A DNA stretch of 64,000 nucleotides, from contig NZ_JAFBCX010000007.1 of NCBI RefSeq assembly GCF_016907955.1, positions 186,001-250,000 on the forward strand, in the 5' to 3' direction. The notes below the pieces were generated by a model, which saw only the letters and a program-made list of their open reading frames with translations, was not told the DNA's origin and made no database searches. This document shows positions 57,533-64,000 of the stretch, in pieces. Source of the DNA: Lentzea nigeriaca (GTDB lineage: Bacteria; Actinomycetota; Actinomycetes; Mycobacteriales; Pseudonocardiaceae). Position numbers and translations under genes: made by a program. The stretch's first letter is position 1. Every line of letters starts with the position of its first letter.

Positions 57533-58636
57533 GTGCGTGCACCCTGGTTGATGGCGGTACTCGCCGCACTCCTCACGACGGTGGTCACGGGCGTGGCACT
57601 GGTGCTGGTGCACGCTCCGCCGGTCGAGGTGGTGAAGACCGCGGGTGTCGCGGGCGGCGCGGTGGTCGCGCTGTACGCGTTGTGGCTCAACGACAGGCGG
57701 CGCAAGACCGAGGAGGCGCGGCACAGCCTGGAGAGCGAGAAGGTCGCCGACGAACGGTTCGCGCGCTCGGTCGAGCTGCTCGGCAACGAGGCGGACCAGG
57801 TGCGGGTGGGTGCGATGCACGCGCTGGCGTGGCTCGCGAAGTCCACTCCGCGCTACCGGCAGACCGTGCTCGACGTGCTGTGCGCCTACCTGCGGCGACC
57901 GTTCGACCATCCCGCCTACCAGGATCAGGCCGACGATCCGAACCGGTCCCCTTCCGCCGACGACGTGTCACAGGAGACTCGGCTGGAGCACCAGGTGCGG
58001 TTGACCGCGCAGCGGCTGATCAAGGACACGTTGTCGTGGGGCGACCTCGACGAGGACGTGCACTACGACCTCGACCTGACGGGTGCGAGCCTCGAGTACT
58101 TCTCGTTGGATGGCCGGCGTGTCAACTGGCTGACCGCACGGCGTGCGCGGTTCTACGGCATCACGAGATTCCGCAAGATCCACGTGCTCAAGCCGGCGCT
58201 GTTCTCCGGTGCGCAGTTCCTGGGGAGGCTGGAGCTCTCCGGAGGCAGCTTCGAGGGCGGTATCTCCTTCCAGGAAGTCGAGTTCGCCCAGGAGGTCGAG
58301 CTGTCCGACGCCTCGGTCGGGAATTTCTTCCACCCGTCCGACCAACCCCCCGCACGCCAGATCGGCGAGCTGAAGGTCGAGCCGAAGACCGAGTTCCGCA
58401 GGCCGGCGGCCGGCTGGCAGCTAACCGGCAGCACGGAGGCGGCCGGACTTGGCCTCCGCGACCATGTCGAGCAGAACGCTCGCGGCGGTGCTGACGGTGT
58501 TCGGAGTGACGGCAACGGTCTCGGCAACGGGAAGGTCCCCGCGAAGGCCGACGAAGCACGCGCTGTCGGTCTTGACGGCGAAGGACTGCGGGACCAGCGC
58601 GACACCGAGCCCGAACCCGACGAAGTCCAGCAGTGA
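57533..58636 (+). CDS. Membrane-anchored pentapeptide-type protein, copy B
   Basis: A 367-aa paralogue of copy A. It shares 'AGGAVVALYALWLNDRRRKT', 'ERFARSVELLGNEADQVRVG', 'AMHALAWLAKS', 'TVLDVLCAYLRRPF' and a pentapeptide-like end ('FSGAQFLGRLELSGGSFEGG'). Its start GTG 57533 follows GAGGAAC. The final 65 or so residues, after about 58430, are polar and repetitive and lie antisense to the LysR gene for 216 bp. They look like run-on past a lost stop. The functional end is probably near 58420. Tandem duplication is clear. Confidence 0.68.
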   Translation: MRAPWLMAVLAALLTTVVTGVALVLVHAPPVEVVKTAGVAGGAVVALYALWLNDRRRKTEEARHSLESEKVADERFARSVELLGNEADQVRVGAMHALAWLAKSTPRYRQTVLDVLCAYLRRPFDHPAYQDQADDPNRSPSADDVSQETRLEHQVRLTAQRLIKDTLSWGDLDEDVHYDLDLTGASLEYFSLDGRRVNWLTARRARFYGITRFRKIHVLKPALFSGAQFLGRLELSGGSFEGGISFQEVEFAQEVELSDASVGNFFHPSDQPPARQIGELKVEPKTEFRRPAAGWQLTGSTEAAGLGLRDHVEQNARGGADGVRSDGNGLGNGKVPAKADEARAVGLDGEGLRDQRDTEPEPDEVQQ

Positions 58637-59314
58637 GTGCACGTCGTTGACCTCGACGGCGACGTGCCGCTCGACCCCGGCCGCGGTGAGCGTGCGGTCG
58701 ACCTCCTCGCGCGTGCCCCAGCCCAGGTTGAAGTCGACGAACGGCTGACCGGCCAGTTCGGACAGTTCGACGGATTCCCTGGTGGCGAACGGACTTCCCG
58801 GCGCGCACGCGAGAACCAGCGGCTCAGCGGCCAAAGTGGACACCCTCAGGTCGTCGGCGATCTTCGGCTGGCGCGTGACGAACGCGAGGTCGAGCCGGCC
58901 GGCGCGGACCTCCTCGACGAGCTCGGCGTTGCCGGCTTGCCGCATCCTGATCTCCACGCCGGGGTGGAGCTCGTGGAACCGCGACAACACCGCAGGCAGG
59001 TGCACCACGTGCAGGCACTGCAGGCTGCCGACGGACAACGTGCCGCGCAACAGTCCCTGCACGGCGGCGACGGCGTCCCTGGCCGACTCGATGCTGCCGA
59101 GCGCACGCCGGGCCTCCGGCAGCAGCGCCCGTCCGGCCTGGGTCAGCTCGACCTGGCGGGTGGTGCGCAGGAACAGCGGCGCGCCGAGCTCGACCTCCAG
59201 CGCGCGGATCGACGCCGACAGACCCGACTGCGAGACGTGCATCCGGCGCGCGGCCCTCGTGAAATGGCATTCGTCGGCGAGCGCGAGGAAGTACTCCAGC
59301 TGTCTGAGTTCCAC
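58421..59314 (-). CDS. LysR-family transcriptional regulator
   Basis: A 297-aa LysR protein. The HTH is 'FTRAARRMHVSQSGLSASIR' with 'LEVELGAPLFLRTTRQVELT'; the effector domain includes 'RGTLSVGSLQCLHVVHLPAV', 'LDLAFVTRQP' and 'FGLGVALVPQSFAV'. It starts at GTG 59314 and is divergent from the aldo/keto reductase gene, whose expression it probably controls. Its 3' end overlaps the tail of pentapeptide copy B. Confidence 0.92.
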   Translation of the reverse strand: MELRQLEYFLALADECHFTRAARRMHVSQSGLSASIRALEVELGAPLFLRTTRQVELTQAGRALLPEARRALGSIESARDAVAAVQGLLRGTLSVGSLQCLHVVHLPAVLSRFHELHPGVEIRMRQAGNAELVEEVRAGRLDLAFVTRQPKIADDLRVSTLAAEPLVLACAPGSPFATRESVELSELAGQPFVDFNLGWGTREEVDRTLTAAGVERHVAVEVNDVHSLLDFVGFGLGVALVPQSFAVKTDSACFVGLRGDLPVAETVAVTPNTVSTAASVLLDMVAEAKSGRLRAAG

Positions 59315-59392
59315 GATTCATCACCCGCATCGTTCAATGGGATCACTTCTTTGCGTTGGACAGCTTAATTCAGGTGGTCCAGAGTGGGGTTC

Positions 59393-60232
59393 ATGCAGAA
59401 GCGCCGTATCGGAGATGTGGAAGTCAGTGCCATCGGTCTGGGCGGCATGCCCGTCTCCATCCAGGGCAGGCCGGACCGCGCGCAGGGGATCGAGACCATT
59501 CACGCCGCGCTCGACGCGGGCGTGACGTTCATCGACACCGCCGACGCCTACTCGCTCGACGACCGCGACTTCGGCCACAACGAGGAGCTCATCGCCGAGG
59601 CGTTGCGGGGCAGGTCGGAGGAGGTGTTCGTCGCGACGAAGGGCGGTCACACCCGCCTGCCGGGCGGTGGCTGGGGCCTCGACGGGAGTCCCGAGTACCT
59701 GCGCAAGGCCGTCGACGGATCGTTGCGGCGGCTCGGGGTCGACCAGATCTTCCTGTACCAGTTCCACCGGCCGGACCCGAAGACGCCGATCGCCGAGTCG
59801 GTCGGCGCGCTGAAGGAACTGCTGGACAACGGCAAGATCCGGTATGCGGGCGTCTCGAACTTCAACCCCGACGAGATCGTGCAGGCCAACGACATCCTCG
59901 ACGGCCGGCTCGCGGCCGTGCAGAACCAGTTCTCGCCGTCGTTCCGGTCGAGCGAGCCCGAGCTGGAGCTGTGCGCGAAGCTCGGCATCGCGTTCCTGCC
60001 GTGGAGCCCGTTCGGCGGCATCGGCAAGGCGGGTTCGCTTGGCGGTCCGTTCAAGGAGGTCGGTGACGCGCACGGCGTGAGCGCGCACCAGGTCTGCCTC
60101 TCGTGGATGCTCGCGAAGTCCGAAGTGGTAGTCCCCATTCCGGGTGCTTCTCGACCGGCGAGCATCCGCGACTCCGCCGCGGCCACCCACCTGGAGTTGA
60201 CCAGGGAAGAGCTGGCCCGCCTGGACGGGTGA
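59393..60232 (+). CDS. Aldo/keto reductase
   Basis: A 279-aa TIM-barrel oxidoreductase with catalytic tetrad positions visible: Asp and Tyr in 'FIDTADAYSLDDRDFG', Lys in 'VFVATKGGHTRLP' and His in 'LYQFHRPDP'. NADPH-binding marks are 'IPGASRPASIRDSAAA'. It reduces aldehydes or ketones; the substrate is unknown. The start ATG 59393 has a GTGGGG upstream; GTG 59384 is possible. TTAATT (59365-59370) may be part of its promoter. A LysR regulator is divergent. Confidence 0.9.
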   Translation: MQKRRIGDVEVSAIGLGGMPVSIQGRPDRAQGIETIHAALDAGVTFIDTADAYSLDDRDFGHNEELIAEALRGRSEEVFVATKGGHTRLPGGGWGLDGSPEYLRKAVDGSLRRLGVDQIFLYQFHRPDPKTPIAESVGALKELLDNGKIRYAGVSNFNPDEIVQANDILDGRLAAVQNQFSPSFRSSEPELELCAKLGIAFLPWSPFGGIGKAGSLGGPFKEVGDAHGVSAHQVCLSWMLAKSEVVVPIPGASRPASIRDSAAATHLELTREELARLDG

Positions 60233-60274
60233 TGCCGGTGGCAGATCAGGACAAATGGTCGCACGATCTAATCC

Positions 60275-61066
60275 ATGCGGACCTTGATCAGCATCGTGGC
60301 GATCGTCGCCGGCATGTCGCCGGCCCCCGCGTCCGCGGCGCCCTTGCCGGAGGGCTCCGCGGACCACTTCGCGGGTTCTCAGATCCTCAAACACGAACGC
60401 ACCGTCCATCTGCGAACAGCGGGAGACCCGCCGACAGACGGCAAAGTGCCCGGCATGGACGTCAGCAGTCACCAGGGCGACGTCGACTGGCAGTCCTCTT
60501 GGCGCAAAGGAGCCCGGTTCGCGTACGTCAAAGCGACCGAGGGCACCACCTACCGGAACCCGAAGTTCACCCAGCAGTACAACGGTTCCTACGACGTCGG
60601 CATGATCCGGGGCGCGTACCACTTCGCGCTGCCGGACCGTTCCGACGGAGTCAAGCAGGCGAACTTCTTCGTGCGCAACGGCGGCGGCTGGTCACCGGAC
60701 GGGAAGACGCTGCCACCGGCGCTGGACATGGAGTACAACCCGTACGGCGACACCTGCTACAAGATGGACCAGGCCGCGATGACGACATGGGTGAAGGCCT
60801 TCAGCGACACGGTTTTCGCGCGTACCAAGCGGTATCCGATGATCTACACGTCCACGAACTGGTGGAACAGGTGCGTCGGCGGTTCGGTGAAGTTCGGCAA
60901 CACCAACCCGTTGTGGATCGCGCAGTACAACTCGAGGCTGGGCCCTCTGCCGCAGGGCTTCGACTTCCACACCATCTGGCAGTGGCAGGCGGCCGGGCTC
61001 TTCCCCGGCGACCAGAACCTGTTCAACGGCAAGTTCGAGCAGCTGCGGCGCATCGCCGCTTCCTGA
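60275..61066 (+). CDS. Secreted GH25 lysozyme (muramidase)
   Basis: A 263-aa protein. The signal peptide ends near 'PAPASA'. The GH25 fold starts 'GMDVSSHQGDVDWQSSWRKG' with the catalytic Asp, then 'FAYVKATEGTTYRNPKF', 'MIRGAYHFALPD', the second catalytic pair in 'LDMEYNP', and 'IWQWQAAGLFPG'. It cleaves the MurNAc-GlcNAc bond of peptidoglycan, for wall turnover or competition. A terminator shared with purL lies just downstream. Confidence 0.93.
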   Translation: MRTLISIVAIVAGMSPAPASAAPLPEGSADHFAGSQILKHERTVHLRTAGDPPTDGKVPGMDVSSHQGDVDWQSSWRKGARFAYVKATEGTTYRNPKFTQQYNGSYDVGMIRGAYHFALPDRSDGVKQANFFVRNGGGWSPDGKTLPPALDMEYNPYGDTCYKMDQAAMTTWVKAFSDTVFARTKRYPMIYTSTNWWNRCVGGSVKFGNTNPLWIAQYNSRLGPLPQGFDFHTIWQWQAAGLFPGDQNLFNGKFEQLRRIAAS

Positions 61067-61068
61067 CG

Positions 61069-61119
61069 GTACGCGGGGCCCTCCCGTACTCCAGGAGAGT
61101 ACGAAAGCTCCCCGCGTAC
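61069..61119. terminator. Bidirectional terminator, copy 2 of a repeated element
   Basis: GTACGCGGGG pairs with CCCCGCGTAC around an inner GTACT/AGTAC pairing. The sequence GAGAGTACGAAAGCTCCCC matches copy 1 at 28618-28668. It lies between the convergent GH25 and purL genes. Confidence 0.8.
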
Positions 61120-61129
61120 TCTCGAAACG

Positions 61130-63382
61130 TCAGTCGAACAGGGCCGGCAGAGTGCCCTCCCAGGCCTCGCGGAGCTCGTCGAGCGACAGCTCACCAAGAC
61201 CCTGGATCTCCAGCGCGTTCGACTCCGGGTCGACGACACCGACCTTGCGCCACGGCAGAGCGCGGGCCGTGCACATGTCGGTGAAGCGCTGCTCCTCGGT
61301 CCGCGGCACGGCGACCAGCACGCGTCCGGCGGACTCGCTGAACAGCGCCGTGAACAGGTCGCCTTCGAGGAAGACCCGCGCACCCGTCTCACCGATCAGA
61401 CACGTCTCGACCAGAGCCTGGGCCAGACCGCCCTCGGAGAGGTCGTGCGCGGCGGAGACCATGCCGTCCCGTGAACCCGCGACGAGGATCTGGCCGAGCA
61501 GCTTCTCGCGCCCGAGATCGGCCTTCGGCGGCAGACCGCCGAGGTGGCCGTGGACGTGGTGCGCCCACTCCGACCCACCGAACTCGGCCTTCGTCTCACC
61601 GAGCAGCAGCAGCGTCTCGCCGGCCTCGGCCCCGATCCCGGTGGGGATGCGGCGCCGCACGTCGTCGATCACGCCCAGCACACCCACGACCGGCGTCGGC
61701 AGGATCGCCGTCGTGCCGGTCTGGTTGTAGAAGCTGACGTTGCCGCCGGTCACCGGGATGCCGAGCTCCGCGCAGCCGTCCGCGAGGCCCTTCACGGCCT
61801 GCTCGAACTGCCACATGACACCGGGGTCCTCCGGCGAGCCGAAGTTGAGGCAGTTCGTGACGGCGACCGGCGTGGCACCGGTGGCCGCGACGTTGCGGTA
61901 GGCCTCCGCGAGCGCGAGCTTCGCACCCTCGTACGGGTCGAGCTTGGTGTAGCGGCCGTTGCAGTCCGTCGAGAGAGCGACGCCGCGGTGCGTCTCCTCG
62001 TCGATACGGATCATGCCGCCGTCGCTGGGCTGCGCGAGGACCGTGTTGCCGCGCACGTACCGGTCGTATTGCTGGGTGACCCACTTCTTGGAGGCCAGGT
62101 TGGGGCTGGCCGCCATGATCTTGATCAGTTCCAGCAGGTCGTCCGGCCTTTCGAGGCTGTCCGGGGTGTTCGCCTGCAGCTCGTCCTGGTCGGCCGGGCG
62201 TTCGATCGGCCGGTGGTAGACCGGGCCCTCGTGGGCGACGGTCCGCGGCGGCACGTCCACGACGACCTCGTCGTGGTAGGTGATCACCAGGCGGTCGCCG
62301 TCGGTCACCTCACCGATCTCGGTGGCGATGACGTCCCACTTCCGGCAGACCTCGAGGAACGCCTCGACGTTGCCCGGCTCGACGACCGCGCACATGCGTT
62401 CCTGGGACTCGCTGGAGAGGATCTCCGCCGGGGTCATTCCCGTGGCCCGCAGCGGAACGCGGTCCAGGTAGACGTGCATGCCACCGTCACCAGCGGACGC
62501 CAGCTCGCTCGTCGCGCAGGACAGGCCGGCGCCGCCCAGGTCCTGGATGCCGATGACGAGACCCTTCTCGAAGAGCTCGAGCGAGCACTCGATCAGCACC
62601 TTCTCGGTGAACGGGTCGCCCACCTGGACGCTCGGCAGCTTCTTGCGCTTGCCGGCGCCGTCGTCGAACGTCTCGCTGGCCAGCACGCTGACGCCACCGA
62701 TGCCGTCGAGGCCGGTGCGCGCGCCGTAGAGGATGACCTTGTTGCCGGTGCCACTGGCGTGCGCGAGGTGCAGGTCCTCGACCCGCATCGCGCCGACGCA
62801 CAGGGCGTTGACCAGCGGGTTGCCCTGATAGGACTCGTCGAACACGACCTCGCCGCCGATGTTGGGCAGGCCGAGGCAGTTCCCGTAGCCGCCGACACCC
62901 GCGACGATGCCGGGCAGGACGCGCTTGGTGTCCGCGGCGTCCGGGGCGCCGAACCGCAGCGGGTCCATGACCGCGAGCGGACGGGCGCCCATGGCGAGGA
63001 TGTCGCGCACGATGCCGCCGACGCCCGTCGCCGCGCCCTGGTAGGGCTCGACGTACGACGGGTGGTTGTGGCTCTCGACCTTGAACGTCACCGCCCAGCC
63101 GTCACCGACGTCGACGACGCCCGCGTTCTCGCCGATGCCCGCGAGCATCTTCGAGCGCATCTCGTCCGTGGTTGTCTCGCCGAAGTATTTCAGGTGCACC
63201 TTGGACGACTTGTAGGAGCAGTGCTCGCTCCACATGACCGAGTACATCGCGAGCTCGGCGTCCGTCGGGCGCCTGCCGAGAATTTCCCTGATGCGCGCGT
63301 ACTCGTCGTCCTTCAGGCCCAGCTCCTTGTAGGGCTGCTCCTGGTCGGGCGTCGCTTCCGCGTTCTTGACGGTGTCGATCAT
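61130..63382 (-). CDS. purL: Phosphoribosylformylglycinamidine synthase subunit PurL
   Basis: A 750-aa small-type PurL. '[19 protein letters not shown]', '[20 protein letters not shown]', '[20 protein letters not shown]' and '[16 protein letters not shown]' are characteristic; the second half has '[20 protein letters not shown]' and '[16 protein letters not shown]'. With PurQ and PurS it makes FGAM. The ATG overlaps the purQ stop (ATGA). Confidence 0.96.
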   Translation of the reverse strand: MIDTVKNAEATPDQEQPYKELGLKDDEYARIREILGRRPTDAELAMYSVMWSEHCSYKSSKVHLKYFGETTTDEMRSKMLAGIGENAGVVDVGDGWAVTFKVESHNHPSYVEPYQGAATGVGGIVRDILAMGARPLAVMDPLRFGAPDAADTKRVLPGIVAGVGGYGNCLGLPNIGGEVVFDESYQGNPLVNALCVGAMRVEDLHLAHASGTGNKVILYGARTGLDGIGGVSVLASETFDDGAGKRKKLPSVQVGDPFTEKVLIECSLELFEKGLVIGIQDLGGAGLSCATSELASAGDGGMHVYLDRVPLRATGMTPAEILSSESQERMCAVVEPGNVEAFLEVCRKWDVIATEIGEVTDGDRLVITYHDEVVVDVPPRTVAHEGPVYHRPIERPADQDELQANTPDSLERPDDLLELIKIMAASPNLASKKWVTQQYDRYVRGNTVLAQPSDGGMIRIDEETHRGVALSTDCNGRYTKLDPYEGAKLALAEAYRNVAATGATPVAVTNCLNFGSPEDPGVMWQFEQAVKGLADGCAELGIPVTGGNVSFYNQTGTTAILPTPVVGVLGVIDDVRRRIPTGIGAEAGETLLLLGETKAEFGGSEWAHHVHGHLGGLPPKADLGREKLLGQILVAGSRDGMVSAAHDLSEGGLAQALVETCLIGETGARVFLEGDLFTALFSESAGRVLVAVPRTEEQRFTDMCTARALPWRKVGVVDPESNALEIQGLGELSLDELREAWEGTLPALFD

Positions 63383-64000
63383 GCCTTCACCACCGTGTCG
63401 AGCAGGGACAGGAACATGCCCAGTCCGTCGTCGGTCGGGCCGGTGAGCGCGTCGATGGCGTGCTCGGGGTGCGGCATGAGGCCGACGACGTTGCCCCTGG
63501 CGTTGGTGATGCCCGCGATGTTGTTGCGGCTGCCGTTCGGGTTCTCGCCGACGTACCGGAAGACGACCCGGTTGTCGTCCTCGAGCTCCTTCAGCGTGTC
63601 CTCGTCGGCCTGGTAGCCGCCCTCACCGGACTTCAGCGGAATCAGGATCTCGGCTTTCGCGTCGTACCTGGTGGTCCACGCCGTGGTGTTGTTCTCGACC
63701 GACAGCCACTGGTCGCGGCACACGAAGTGCAGCTTGTGGTTGCGGGTGAGAGCGCCCGGCAGCAGGTGCGCCTCGGCGAGGATCTGGAAACCGTTGCAGA
63801 TGCCCAGCACCGGCATCCCCTTGTTCGCGGCCTCGATCACTTCCTGCATGACCGGCGCGAACCGCGCGATGGCACCACAACGCAGGTAATCGCCGTACGA
63901 GAACCCACCGGGCACGATGACCGCGTCGACGCCCTTGAGGTCGTGATCGCCGTGCCACAACGGCACGGGCTCCCCGTCGGCGTACCTGACGGCCCGCTGC
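63379..64000 (-). CDS. purQ: Phosphoribosylformylglycinamidine synthase subunit PurQ (5' end missing)
   Basis: The last 206 codons of the class I glutaminase subunit; about 20 N-terminal residues lie beyond the window. Visible: '[20 protein letters not shown]', the catalytic Cys in '[11 protein letters not shown]', and His/Glu in '[10 protein letters not shown]'. It supplies ammonia to PurL. In an intact operon purS would lie upstream. The internal GTG at 63966 is not the start, because the coding sequence continues to the window edge ('[11 protein letters not shown]'). Confidence 0.94.
   Translation of the reverse strand, partial: QRAVRYADGEPVPLWHGDHDLKGVDAVIVPGGFSYGDYLRCGAIARFAPVMQEVIEAANKGMPVLGICNGFQILAEAHLLPGALTRNHKLHFVCRDQWLSVENNTTAWTTRYDAKAEILIPLKSGEGGYQADEDTLKELEDDNRVVFRYVGENPNGSRNNIAGITNARGNVVGLMPHPEHAIDALTGPTDDGLGMFLSLLDTVVKA

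Noticed and set aside
1-64000. tRNA, rRNA, prophage, IS element or large natural-product cluster
   Set aside because: No tRNA-like cloverleaf, rRNA sequence, transposase, integrase, PKS or NRPS coding sequence was recognised.

Overview
The window is high-GC DNA whose gene content points to a filamentous actinomycete. The most telling genes are a RsiG-type c-di-GMP-binding anti-sigma protein, ESX (type VII) secretion-associated proteins of the EspG/EspC/DUF1023 kind, DUF3558 lipoproteins, DUF574 methyltransferases, a mycothiol-type MDMPI protein, and starts that look leaderless. The family Pseudonocardiaceae (Lentzea, Saccharothrix or Amycolatopsis relatives) is my best guess. It rests on gene content only. 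No rRNA, tRNA, CRISPR array, IS element or phage gene was seen.

A conserved housekeeping backbone runs across the window. It consists of a thioredoxin end, DUF4395, a CysA-type rhodanese, SseC (DUF1416), a nitrobindin-like protein, a class IV aminotransferase, YgfZ, DUF3073, purM, purF, a sterol-carrier-like protein, purL and purQ. From memory this mirrors the Mycobacterium tuberculosis region around Rv0807-Rv0816c, with purL/purQ nearby. Accessory modules have been inserted between these genes.

Region by region: (1) 1-3058 is a sulfur operon headed by a probable cysteine-responsive leader peptide, followed by a nitrobindin. (2) 3079-7186 holds pxpBC under a palindromic operator, then a chitinase with a DasR-like site in its promoter. 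(3) 7183-13641 holds the aminotransferase/Fur/YgfZ group, a BKACE enzyme, RsiG, an MFS transporter and DUF3073. (4) 13652-14686 is an Old Yellow Enzyme under a perfect 36-bp palindrome. (5) 14747-26825 is a complete myo-inositol locus: iolD, iolB, an aldolase candidate, iolC, a sugar ABC transporter, iolE and iolG on the minus strand, with a LacI regulator and iolA divergent from them. (6) 27093-28615 is a small regulatory cassette with two paralogous HTH proteins, a tiny membrane protein and phased TTGGAC repeats. (7) 28674-33994 is a tripartite tricarboxylate transporter with its own two-component system. (8) 33977-39543 holds arfB, a sigma factor fused to a membrane anchor, purM, purF and a lipoprotein operon. 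(9) 39629-50701 is rich in type VII secretion-related genes: EspC-like plus DUF1023 hydrolase, two EccC-like proteins with mostly degenerate P-loops, and an EspG/PPE-like/helical/DUF3558 cassette. (10) 50852-61066 holds an exo-glucosaminidase, a PAS-GGDEF-EAL protein, a DUF574 methyltransferase, two tandem pentapeptide-type membrane proteins, a LysR/aldo-keto reductase pair and a GH25 lysozyme. (11) 61130-64000 is purL and a truncated purQ.

Functionally, the inositol locus encodes uptake plus every step from myo-inositol to acetyl-CoA. The chitinase and exo-glucosaminidase suit chitin and chitosan use. RsiG and the GGDEF-EAL protein tie the window to c-di-GMP control of development. The most unusual items are the tandem pseudo-EccC proteins, the membrane-tethered sigma factor, the BTAD-HTH fusion beside phased repeats, the RsiG with a changed signature residue, and several long perfect palindromes.
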